From Clostridia bacterium (lineage in GTDB: Bacteria > Bacillota_A > Clostridia > Christensenellales > Borkfalkiaceae), in assembly GCA_017504735.1 (NCBI GenBank), contig JAFVQP010000203.1, positions 1 to 22,305 of the forward strand: 22,305 nt of DNA. Direction: 5' to 3'. Numbering within the stretch: position 1 is the first letter of the stretch; each line of letters starts with the position of its first letter. The position numbers and the translations under genes were made by a program. Below, one piece after another: positions 7,401 to 14,608 of the stretch. The notes below the pieces were generated by a model that searched no databases, was not told the origin of the DNA, and saw nothing but the letters and a program-made list of their open reading frames with translations.

Positions 7401-9119
7401 TCACTTTCCCTCCAGTTTTAATGCGCCAAATGCGCAAACGTTGGCGCAAACGCCGCATCCCGTACATTGAATGGGATCAATTTTTACCCCATCCGCCGTT
7501 TTACTGATGGCAGGACAGCCAAGCTTCATACACACGCCGCAATTTTTACATCCGTCCACCAACATTTTCGGTTTGGGGGATTTATCCAACAACGCACAAG
7601 GGCGTTGCGCAATAATCACGCTTACTTCCTCGGATGCAACCGCCGCTTTTACCGCCTTTTCCACGGCTTTAACGTCGTACGCATCTACAATTTGCAAATC
7701 TTTTACCCCACACGCCTTACAAAGCTCGTCCAAAAGCACCACAGGGGCAGGCTCGCCTTTCAGATTTTTACCCGTCGCAGGGTGTTGTTGATGCCCCGTC
7801 ATACCCGTTGTGGAATTATCCAAAATAATCAAGGTAATACCGCTTTGATTATACACCGCATTGATAAGACCGGTCACGCCGCTATGTAAAAAGGTTGAAT
7901 CGCCGATTACGGCAACGTTTTTACTATCGCCACCCGTCGCTTTCTTGAAACCGTGCGCCATACCCACGGAAGCACCCATACAAACACAGGTATCTACCGC
8001 CGACAAGGGGGGAACTGCCCCTAAGGTATAACACCCTATATCACCATTGACCGTCAGCTTTAATTTATTTAATACGTAGAATACCCCTCTATGTGGACAA
8101 CCTGCACACATAACAGGGGGACGAGCAGGGACACTTTCCGCGAGCGGCATCGCATCCTTCGACAACCCCATTTTTTCCAAAATTGTTAATACGGAGATTT
8201 CCCCTTGCAAAGAAAACAGCTCCTTCCCCTTGCAAGCAACCCCCGCAGCCTTCAGGGTATCCTCAATGAACGGCTCCAACTCCTCTATGACGTACAATTC
8301 CTTTACTTTCTTAGAAAATTGCAAAATGGAGGGGGCAGGTATGGGATGAACACAGCCAAGCTTAAAAATATTTGCATGAGGGAGGGCTTCTTTTACATAC
8401 TCGTACACCACCCCGGAGCATACCACACCGATTTCCTCTTCCGAGGTGTATTCCACGCGGTTAATATCCAAATCCTTAACAAACTCCTGCAAGGCATTGT
8501 CACGCGCTTCCACCGCCACGTGGCGTTTGATTGCATTGGAGGGCATCATAACGTATTTTGCCGCCGATTTTTCATACGAGCGCAAGCCTATTTCTACCCG
8601 ATCGCAAAGCTCCACCATCCCATGAGAGTGCGCCACACGGGTCGTTTCACGAAGTAAAACGGGAGTATCAAATTTTTCACTGATTTCATAGGCGAGTTTA
8701 ACAAAATCCTTCGCCTCTTGTGCGTTGGAAGGCTCTAACATAGGGATATGCGCACTGCGGGCATAGTAGCGAGAATCTTGCTCATTTTGCGATGAATGCA
8801 TACCTGGGTCATCCGCAACCACAATGACAAGCCCTGCATTGATACCCGTATAAGCCACCGTAAACAAAGGATCCGCCGCCACGTTCAACCCTACGTGCTT
8901 CATGCACGCCATGGAACGCGCGCCTGCAACGGCTGCGCCGATTGCTACCTCTACCGCCACCTTTTCATTTGGCGCCCACTCTGCATACACGCCTTCGTGC
9001 TTTACAAAATTTTCCGCAATTTCCGTGCTAGGCGTACCAGGATACGCAGACAGTACCTTTACCCCTGCCTCGTATGCTCCCCTTGCGATTGCTTTATTTG
9101 TCAACATCAATTCTTTCAT
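7401..9119 (-). CDS. iorA: Indolepyruvate:ferredoxin oxidoreductase, alpha subunit
   Basis: Thiamine-diphosphate catalytic subunit that oxidatively decarboxylates indole-, phenyl- and hydroxyphenyl-pyruvate produced by transamination of Trp, Phe and Tyr. The 572-residue protein shows the N-terminal pyrimidine-binding domain (YPGTPSTE, 26-33), a central CAGCPHRG at 338-345, the thiamine diphosphate motif beginning GDSTF at 406 and reaching N435, and a C-terminal ferredoxin domain with two CxxCxxC groups (about 523-565) for two [4Fe-4S] clusters. I start at the ATG at 9119 rather than the further in-frame ATG at 9254, because that one precedes the promoter and its extra residues are not family-like. 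It is first in the operon. Confidence 0.93.
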   Translation of the reverse strand: MKELMLTNKAIARGAYEAGVKVLSAYPGTPSTEIAENFVKHEGVYAEWAPNEKVAVEVAIGAAVAGARSMACMKHVGLNVAADPLFTVAYTGINAGLVIVVADDPGMHSSQNEQDSRYYARSAHIPMLEPSNAQEAKDFVKLAYEISEKFDTPVLLRETTRVAHSHGMVELCDRVEIGLRSYEKSAAKYVMMPSNAIKRHVAVEARDNALQEFVKDLDINRVEYTSEEEIGVVCSGVVYEYVKEALPHANIFKLGCVHPIPAPSILQFSKKVKELYVIEELEPFIEDTLKAAGVACKGKELFSLQGEISVLTILEKMGLSKDAMPLAESVPARPPVMCAGCPHRGVFYVLNKLKLTVNGDIGCYTLGAVPPLSAVDTCVCMGASVGMAHGFKKATGGDSKNVAVIGDSTFLHSGVTGLINAVYNQSGITLIILDNSTTGMTGHQQHPATGKNLKGEPAPVVLLDELCKACGVKDLQIVDAYDVKAVEKAVKAAVASEEVSVIIAQRPCALLDKSPKPKMLVDGCKNCGVCMKLGCPAISKTADGVKIDPIQCTGCGVCANVCAFGALKLEGK

Positions 9120-9201
9120 CGGTTTTCTCTCTTTGGTAATTTCGACCGAATTTTTATTTAAAAACGCGTGATAATACCAACTTTTACTCGAAATTTTTAT
9201 T

Positions 9202-9230
9202 ATTATAACATATTTCCCCAAAAAAATCAA
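9202..9230 (-). promoter_or_regulatory. Promoter of the iorA-iorB-paaK-ACT operon
   Basis: Minus strand TTGATT (9225-9230), 17 bases, TATAAT (9202-9207). The leader to the iorA start is about 75 bases. Confidence 0.75.
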
Positions 9231-9237
9231 CCTTGAA

Positions 9238-9283
9238 GAAAAAAAATATGGCACGCAACGTCCTACGCGCCATATTTTTTTTA
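9238..9283. terminator. A/T-flanked hairpin terminator after the glycoside hydrolase
   Basis: AAAAAATATGGC (9241-9252) pairs with GCCATATTTTTT (9269-9280). On the minus strand the 3' arm runs into eight or more T. It separates the glycoside hydrolase gene from the ior operon on the same strand. Confidence 0.75.
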
Positions 9284-9310
9284 ATTGTCACTTTTTATTT
9301 TTTCGATTGC

Positions 9311-12112
9311 TTATACCATGGTCTTTACAAACGCATACGTATCCAATACGTATTCACATTTGCCATCCTTCCAAAGTCCAGAACGTTCCCAAGTGTAAGG
9401 GCCAACGCTGAAGTTTTCTTGTTCGAGGGTATGGAAAGGCCCTAAGAGGTTTCTATTGCCAACCGTCAACACGATTTCAATTTCGTTTTCGCCAACCTTT
9501 AATGCCTTCGATACGTCCAAACGCTTACCGAACATCCACTTACCAAAATCAACGCCGTTCACTTTCACTTCAAGAAGTTGGAATCTATCATCGATAACGA
9601 GTTCGCAATCGGTATCTTCTACCGTGACCGTTTGTTTCAAGGTAATATCCCCCGAGAAGAAAGGATAGCCCTGTTCTACAAGGTCGGTAACCTGCATCGT
9701 TTGCTTGCCAAGGCGGAAGTTTTTACCCAAAACTACGTTAGTCTTATTGCCCTGTGCAAAATCACCGTAAACGCCAAAGCTACCCTTAAGTGCCACCGCT
9801 TCAATGTCCGAATCATATGCAAGGCAGTTTTTCAAGCTTTCCGTTACGTTTTCACCGAACAATGCATAATATACCTGCTCACTTTGCCAGTATTTCATCA
9901 TGACAACGATTTCGTTTTTACCCTTGTGAAGCTTGCTTGCAACGTCATATTTATAGAGGGGTGCTTCCACCTCGGATCTACCGCAATTTTCCACACGCAC
10001 ACCATTCACTTCCACCCAAACGGTGTTGGTGTCTTCCGCAAGCAAGATGCAGTTTTCAGGGATTTCATCTACCGTTACTTCATACTTCAAATACAAGTCA
10101 CCTGCATATCTTTCATGCAAAAGAATATCAAAGATGCCCATATGATGCAAAGGTTCGCTGTACGTCTTGCCGTCCTTCGAATAACGAATGTAATCAAGGA
10201 AAATATAGTTTTGCGGTGCGCCTGCTACGGTAAATTCCTTACCCAAAGTGATAGGCTTCAACACTTTCTTTTCTACGGGTTTTTCATCGCTCAAATACAA
10301 GATATACGATTGACCCTTATCGAAGTGCACCTTCGTATCGATTACAGTGTATGCATCCTTCAAAATATCGTACGAACGGAAAGAGGTTGCGCCTTTTACG
10401 TTAAATTTCACGTCGCAATCGTTGCCAAGATTGAGCGCATAGATAAAGGTATTGCCTTCCGCATCCTTTCTAATGCAGGAATAAAGTTCTTCCTTTTTAT
10501 CCGCCGTGTAAGGCTGTGCCGCTGTGATTTCTTCCCACGTAACGTTGCTTTCAAGATAGTCGTAGTTGTATTCTTCACCCTCAACGTAGGTAGGTTTTTC
10601 ATCCGTCAACAAAACCCTGCCCCCTGCATTTACAAATTCACGAAGCAATTTTTCGGTGGTTTTGTCCATCGTGTAAAGCTTAGGAAGCACAATGAAATCG
10701 TACGCGCATTTGCCCATTACAAGCTGTTTGCCTTCTACTTTACCGTACTTTGCAAGCAAGGTTTCGTCAAGGTAATGGTGCGGAATTTGTCTCCAAGAGA
10801 TTTCTCTTTCTACCGAGTAGAAGCTTTCCTCCAACTCGTTAATGCAATGCCCTTCCGCTTCACGCTTGTAGTTAAAGTAGGTACTGCGGATGGGATGCAA
10901 AATAGCGGTATTCACCAATGCGTCGCTTTCCGCAAGCATTTTACCAAGCAAGGAGAAGTAATCGTTGAACTCCTTAAAGTTCTTTCTAACCCAAGGATTC
11001 ACCTTCGAGTAATGTGCGGGATAGTCGCGTTTTCTTTGACCGTGTTCGGTGTAAGGCAACAAGTGCTGGCACATAAGGTTTACGCCGTCCACGTACTGCA
11101 CTTCTGCGATTTCCTTCAATTCCTGAGGGGTAACATCCCAACCGCAGCAACCGTAGGTTTCGGTGATGATTTGCTTTTTACCAAGCTGTGCCGCAACGCT
11201 GGCAACCTGCGTGCCTGCAATGGATTTAAACGCGCTTCTGCCAAGCCAGTCAATCCCAGGGATATGTTCATATTCATAAAAAGGCATACAGCCTGCGCAA
11301 CACCACATTTGCGCACCAAGGCTGCTTTCTTCTACATAGTGTCCCGTCAGCTTATACCCTCTTTCGTCGCACCAATCGTAGATTTTCTTTGCAAAGTTTT
11401 CAAGCATCAATGCTTGCATTGCCTTCCAATATTTGTAACGGAATGCACGATAGCCTTCCTTTTCTACAAACAACAACCCCAAGCTGTCCAAGATATCTTC
11501 GCCGTATTCCTTTTCAAAATAAGGCGCAAGCACTTTGGTGTAAGGGGTCCCCCAACGATAATACTGAGGCTCATCCGTGAAGAAGCCCTTGAGGTTGTAG
11601 GTGTCGCGTTTTTTGTATTCTTCATGGGTCATTGCGATGAATTTATCCACCACTTCGCCATTCAAAATATCCGCCGTAGATGCCGCATAATGAATATACA
11701 CGTTAAGGCAATTTTCACAAGGTTCGCTTACTCGACGCAACCCTGCCCCCGACATATCGTACGAAACGTCCGCCTTTTCATCGTATGCACCGATGTTATA
11801 GGTAAGGTATTTATCGTGGTTTTCAATATCTTCCAAAAGTTTGCCGCCAACGAAACCGCTAGGCCAACCGTTTTCATCGTAAGCGTATGCTTCCATGCCA
11901 AGTTCATCCGCTTTTTCCGAACAAGCCTTGATACAGTCAAACCACTTTTCCCCTAAATATTCCGTTTTTAAACCGCCGCGCGCGTGCATAAAGAACCCGC
12001 CCACGCCGTTCTCATTCATCCATTCAACTTGATCCACCAAACCCTGTTCGTCCAGCTCATCATTCCAAGACCAAAAGGGAATACAGCGATAGATTTTTTC
12101 TACTTCTTTCAT
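9311..12112 (-). CDS. Glycoside hydrolase, GH106-like (probable alpha-L-rhamnosidase)
   Basis: A 933-residue protein that resembles the large alpha-L-rhamnosidases of family GH106, which cleave terminal rhamnose from plant polysaccharides and glycosides. Seen in the sequence are an N-terminal TIM-barrel-like part with PFWSWND (12-18), DENGWPSG (79-86), FTDEP (178-182) and ETYG (318-321), each with acidic residues placed like barrel active sites. A middle Rossmann-like segment follows near 500-560, then C-terminal beta-sandwich regions of the sugar-binding type. There is no signal peptide, so it works in the cytoplasm on imported oligosaccharides. AAGGAG 6 bases before the ATG fixes the start. 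It lies downstream of the microcompartment operon on the same strand, consistent with feeding rhamnose-derived 1,2-propanediol. Family call by memory of motifs; a related uncharacterised family is possible. Confidence 0.65.
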   Translation of the reverse strand: MKEVEKIYRCIPFWSWNDELDEQGLVDQVEWMNENGVGGFFMHARGGLKTEYLGEKWFDCIKACSEKADELGMEAYAYDENGWPSGFVGGKLLEDIENHDKYLTYNIGAYDEKADVSYDMSGAGLRRVSEPCENCLNVYIHYAASTADILNGEVVDKFIAMTHEEYKKRDTYNLKGFFTDEPQYYRWGTPYTKVLAPYFEKEYGEDILDSLGLLFVEKEGYRAFRYKYWKAMQALMLENFAKKIYDWCDERGYKLTGHYVEESSLGAQMWCCAGCMPFYEYEHIPGIDWLGRSAFKSIAGTQVASVAAQLGKKQIITETYGCCGWDVTPQELKEIAEVQYVDGVNLMCQHLLPYTEHGQRKRDYPAHYSKVNPWVRKNFKEFNDYFSLLGKMLAESDALVNTAILHPIRSTYFNYKREAEGHCINELEESFYSVEREISWRQIPHHYLDETLLAKYGKVEGKQLVMGKCAYDFIVLPKLYTMDKTTEKLLREFVNAGGRVLLTDEKPTYVEGEEYNYDYLESNVTWEEITAAQPYTADKKEELYSCIRKDAEGNTFIYALNLGNDCDVKFNVKGATSFRSYDILKDAYTVIDTKVHFDKGQSYILYLSDEKPVEKKVLKPITLGKEFTVAGAPQNYIFLDYIRYSKDGKTYSEPLHHMGIFDILLHERYAGDLYLKYEVTVDEIPENCILLAEDTNTVWVEVNGVRVENCGRSEVEAPLYKYDVASKLHKGKNEIVVMMKYWQSEQVYYALFGENVTESLKNCLAYDSDIEAVALKGSFGVYGDFAQGNKTNVVLGKNFRLGKQTMQVTDLVEQGYPFFSGDITLKQTVTVEDTDCELVIDDRFQLLEVKVNGVDFGKWMFGKRLDVSKALKVGENEIEIVLTVGNRNLLGPFHTLEQENFSVGPYTWERSGLWKDGKCEYVLDTYAFVKTMV

Positions 12113-12157
12113 CTTTTTACTCCTTGATTTTTATAAAAATGGTTTTATCCCGAAAGG

Positions 12158-12345
12158 GATTGATTATGGCTTGCCATACTTTTACGAGAAAAATACAAAA
12201 AAGACAAGTATTACGCAAGGGCGCATACCCTCTGCGGTCTGTAACCGAGCGCAATGCGCAGTATTTTGAAGTATTTTTCCGTAAAAGAATCCATCCATTG
12301 AGCGGATAAAGCCAAAAATACGGAAAAACCTTGACCGAGCCTTAA
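12158..12345 (+). repeat. Structured intergenic element B, copy 1
   Basis: Shares a 32-base identical core (12216-12247) with the copy at 21870-22024 and the same architecture. The parts are an outer arm GATTGATT (12158-12165) facing AATCCATC (12288-12295); a small hairpin ATGGC-tt-GCCAT (12166-12177); a long stem of 12179-12196 with 12271-12287; and inner hairpins GGG-cgcata-CCC and CGGT-ctgta-ACCG. The second copy keeps the pairing with different bases. It fills the 288-base gap between the end of the microcompartment operon and the glycoside hydrolase gene. The strand given is arbitrary. No protein is encoded; it could be a small mobile element or a structured RNA. Confidence 0.7.
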
Positions 12346-12368
12346 ACCCGACCTATTTTTCCGTATTT
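12316..12368 (-). terminator. Long hairpin at the 3' end of the microcompartment operon
   Basis: Thirteen-base perfect stem (12316-12328 with 12356-12368) with a 27-base loop, 32 bases downstream of the last gene. On the minus strand the 3' arm ends in TATTTTTGG. The large loop makes it a weaker candidate than a classical terminator; a second hairpin ATCCC/GGGAT lies at 12148-12160. Confidence 0.5.
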
Positions 12369-12400
12369 ACGATCCATTTTAAGTCTCCACATACCCTCTA

Positions 12401-12691
12401 TTAAAGAAGATAGTAAGGCATATCCTCGCCGCAACCAACGCGTTCAAAGCCATTCTTTGCAGGTACAGCTTTCTTTTCCGCAGGTTTTTTAGCAGGTGTT
12501 TTTTTCGCAGCAGGCTTTTTTGCCGCCGTTTTCTTTGCCGTTGCCTTTTCTACGGGGGCAATCAACTTTTCCACTACTTGTTCGTCAGGTTTTGCGATCA
12601 CGTTGCTGTTCTCCATATCGGGTGCTTCCGTTTTTACTTTCGAATACCCATTGTTTTCTACTCTTTTGATTGCATTTTTACCGATCGGCAT
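12401..12691 (-). CDS. Small lysine-rich protein paired with ParA (candidate microcompartment adaptor)
   Basis: I do not recognise a named family. The 96-residue protein has three parts: a basic N-terminus (K5, K9, R10, K18, K20) followed by an acidic turn; a low-complexity Ala/Lys/Pro segment at about 49-76 with AKK repeated five times, like histone H1 tails; and a conserved-looking C-terminal tail ending in aromatic and hydrophobic residues (MPYYLL). Its start overlaps the end of parA by 14 bases, so it is co-translated as its likely partner. Basic N-terminal segments are what ParB and McdB-type partners use to stimulate ParA ATPases, and the C-terminal tail could bind the shell. That role is inferred. 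It is the last gene of the operon. Confidence 0.7.
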   Translation of the reverse strand: MPIGKNAIKRVENNGYSKVKTEAPDMENSNVIAKPDEQVVEKLIAPVEKATAKKTAAKKPAAKKTPAKKPAEKKAVPAKNGFERVGCGEDMPYYLL

Positions 12692-13469
12692 ACTTCATAA
12701 TCTCCTTTGTCAATTCGATATATTCTTTCGCGCTTCTGCTCGTCTTCTTGAACGTAACAACAGGTTGGCTGCTGTCTTGCGCCCATTCCACCGCGCTATC
12801 TACACGAATATAATTTTCAAACAAGCGCACACCTTCCATTTCCCCTAAGGTTTCCATCGTTTGTTTGAAATATTTTTTTCTTTCGTCCGCTTTCGTTACG
12901 GCAATACCAAGCACCTCTAATTTGGGTGCAATCGTCTTTGCTTGATTGCAAAAATCGAACATATTGGCCAAACCGAACAACCCCCAAGGGCTTGCTTCTA
13001 CGGGAACCACCACGTAGTCGGAGGCACACATTACGTTCATCACCCAACCGCCCAAGGTGGGAGGCGAGTCGATGAGGATATAATCGTAATATCCCTTTGC
13101 ACGCACACGTTCAAGGCATTTTTTGAGCACCATTTCTCTTTGCCACTTTGCAAAAAGGTCAAATTCAATCGAACTCATCAGCGAGGTTGAAGGCACAATG
13201 TCAAGACCTTCAATGCCCGTTTCCACGATAAAATCGTTTAAATCGCGTTCATCCTTTACCGCGCGGTAGATATTCTTTTCGCCTTTTGCGTATTCGTAAG
13301 AGGTTTCCTCGTCAAAGAAGGAAATGGTGAGGTTGAGCTGCATATCGCCGTCAATCATCAGTACCTTTTTCCCCATTTGCGCCATTGCGCAGCCCACGTT
13401 GGAACAGGTGGTCGTTTTACCGCTACCGCCTTTATTGTTTGCAAATGCGATTACTTTCGTCTTACTCAT
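12678..13469 (-). CDS. ParA-family ATPase in a microcompartment operon
   Basis: A 263-residue Walker-type ATPase of the ParA/MinD/McdA superfamily, which forms gradients on the nucleoid and moves plasmids, chromosomes or carboxysomes. The deviant Walker A is KGGSGKTT at 13-20 with signature lysine K13; Walker A' has D40 and D42 in MIDGD; Walker B ends at D134 in LIDSPP. It lacks the N-terminal DNA-binding extension of plasmid-type ParA, so it is the short form, as in chromosomal Soj and McdA. It overlaps the GTPase gene by 4 bases and the small lysine-rich gene by 14, so all three are translationally coupled inside the microcompartment operon. No parS-like site or parB is nearby. The cargo is therefore probably the microcompartment itself. 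Confidence 0.9.
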   Translation of the reverse strand: MSKTKVIAFANNKGGSGKTTTCSNVGCAMAQMGKKVLMIDGDMQLNLTISFFDEETSYEYAKGEKNIYRAVKDERDLNDFIVETGIEGLDIVPSTSLMSSIEFDLFAKWQREMVLKKCLERVRAKGYYDYILIDSPPTLGGWVMNVMCASDYVVVPVEASPWGLFGLANMFDFCNQAKTIAPKLEVLGIAVTKADERKKYFKQTMETLGEMEGVRLFENYIRVDSAVEWAQDSSQPVVTFKKTSRSAKEYIELTKEIMKYADR

Positions 13470-13978
13470 GCTCTCGTGTCCTTTTTCGTTTTTGCTTTCG
13501 TAGCTTTCTTTTTCGCCTTTTCTTCTTCCGCCAAACGCCGAGCCCTATCCTCGTCATCTTCGAGATATGCCGCTAATTCCGCAATTCCCTCGCCCGTAAA
13601 AGCGGATACGGGAAAAATCTTTTTACAGCCTGCAAGCTGCAACCAACGTCTTACCCTTTCCACGTTCGCATCGGGCTTGTCAATCCCCGTAATAATACCG
13701 ATTGCCTCACGGTTTACCATACTGGTTAAGCAGGGCGAGAAAATCGAATACGGCTCGTTTGCGGACAACACCAAACCCACGATATCCGCTTCGTATGCGT
13801 ACAAAGCAAGCGCACCGCTCGTTTCACGGCGTTCGGTATATTCCCCAGGCGTATCGATTACCGTATCGAGGTAATTGACGTATTGCGTCTTATAATATTT
13901 AATTTCTTCTCCGCGCAAGGCCTGCGTTAAGGTAGTTTTCCCTGCCGCAACCCTGCCGAATAACATAATTTTCTTCAT
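13466..13978 (-). CDS. PduV/EutP-like GTPase with lysine-rich C-terminal tail
   Basis: A 170-residue small P-loop GTPase of the EutP/PduV family found in microcompartment operons. Motifs: P-loop GRVAAGKTT at 8-16, G3 DTPGE at 42-46, G4 region TGIDKPD at 97-103, and G5 VSA near 124-126. Salmonella PduV is about 150 residues and associates with the outside of the shell and with its movement along filaments. The present protein has an additional C-terminal tail of about 20 residues (151-170) rich in Lys, Glu and Ala, and its composition resembles that of the small lysine-rich protein two genes downstream. Start overlaps the preceding gene by one base (TAATG) and its stop overlaps parA by four (ATGA). 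Confidence 0.88.
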   Translation of the reverse strand: MKKIMLFGRVAAGKTTLTQALRGEEIKYYKTQYVNYLDTVIDTPGEYTERRETSGALALYAYEADIVGLVLSANEPYSIFSPCLTSMVNREAIGIITGIDKPDANVERVRRWLQLAGCKKIFPVSAFTGEGIAELAAYLEDDEDRARRLAEEEKAKKKATKAKTKKDTRA

Positions 13979-14343
13979 TAGGTCTTTGTCACTTCACAGC
14001 AAGTGTAATGCAATTTATTCGTGAAATAATCACGTACGGAAGTAAATGCGGATTCCACGGAAGAAACGGAGCCTGTGATGATGAGCGTACCCGTAAATCT
14101 GTCCACGAACCCGATATCCGCGCCCGACGACTTCATCGAAATATCAGCTGCGATAACCGCGCCTTCGTAAGGGATGATGGTCAATACACCGATGGCGGAT
14201 TTGCTGTAATCCACCTGAGGATCCAAGCCAAGCTTGGTGTAAAGCACTTCACCGGGGTTTGCGATGATGTGGCAAAGTGTAATTTGTTTACCGGGTACAA
14301 ATTCTTGTACGATTACGGGTTTATCTTTGTTAAAAAGTTCCAT
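13978..14343 (-). CDS. Microcompartment shell protein, circularly permuted hexamer (PduU/EutS family)
   Basis: A 121-residue single BMC-domain protein with the permuted topology of PduU and EutS. It keeps the family stretch QEFVPGKQITL near 13-23, the segment IANPG, and DRFTG near 81-85. These proteins form hexamers with a short beta-barrel capping the pore and are minor components of Pdu and Eut shells. PduU is known to be needed for binding PduV, and here the PduV-like gene follows directly with a one-base overlap, so the two probably act together. AGAAGGA lies 8 bases upstream of the ATG. The length is close to that of PduU (116). Confidence 0.92.
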   Translation of the reverse strand: MELFNKDKPVIVQEFVPGKQITLCHIIANPGEVLYTKLGLDPQVDYSKSAIGVLTIIPYEGAVIAADISMKSSGADIGFVDRFTGTLIITGSVSSVESAFTSVRDYFTNKLHYTCCEVTKT

Positions 14344-14384
14344 AAAATTATCCTTCTATTAGGTAAATTTTCATCTATTATAAA

Positions 14385-14608
14385 GTGATGTTGTATCTAC
14401 GATACAGTGAAGTTGACTTCGTCAGTGAAGTTGCATTTTCAATGCAGTGAAGTTTTTACTTCGTAAAAATTATTGCTGTTATTATAACAGCCACAACTTG
14501 CCGCTAGGCAAACTTCACTTTTCGCATAGCGAAAAACTTAACTCTATAAGAACTTCACTTTGCGACAGCAAAACTTCAGCAAGGATAAAACGCTCCGCGT
14601 TTTATCCT
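14385..14608. repeat. GTGAAGTT-hairpin array 1
   Basis: Four GTGAAGTT units (14385 with one change, 14407, 14425, 14447) alternate with hairpins GTATC-tac-GATAC, GAC-ttc-GTC and GCATT-ttc-AATGC. After a central inverted repeat GCTGTTAT/ATAACAGC, the motif returns as AACTTCAC (14511, 14551, and 14572 with one change) with further hairpins. A perfect 12-bp stem (14582-14593 with 14597-14608) then closes the array, and the stop codon of the upstream activase gene lies inside that stem. The array fills the gap between the activase gene and the pduU-like gene. Confidence 0.85.

Noticed and set aside
9578..11956. A 792-codon open frame on the plus strand opposite the glycoside hydrolase gene.
   Set aside because: It is the complement frame of a well-supported gene, has no ribosome site or family motifs, and its amino-acid composition (Phe/Arg/His/Val rich) is that of a shadow frame.
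12678..13469. Plasmid or chromosome partition locus (parAB) as the reason for the ParA gene.
   Set aside because: There is no parB, no helix-turn-helix partner, no tandem centromere-like repeats and no replication gene; the gene is embedded by overlaps in the microcompartment operon.
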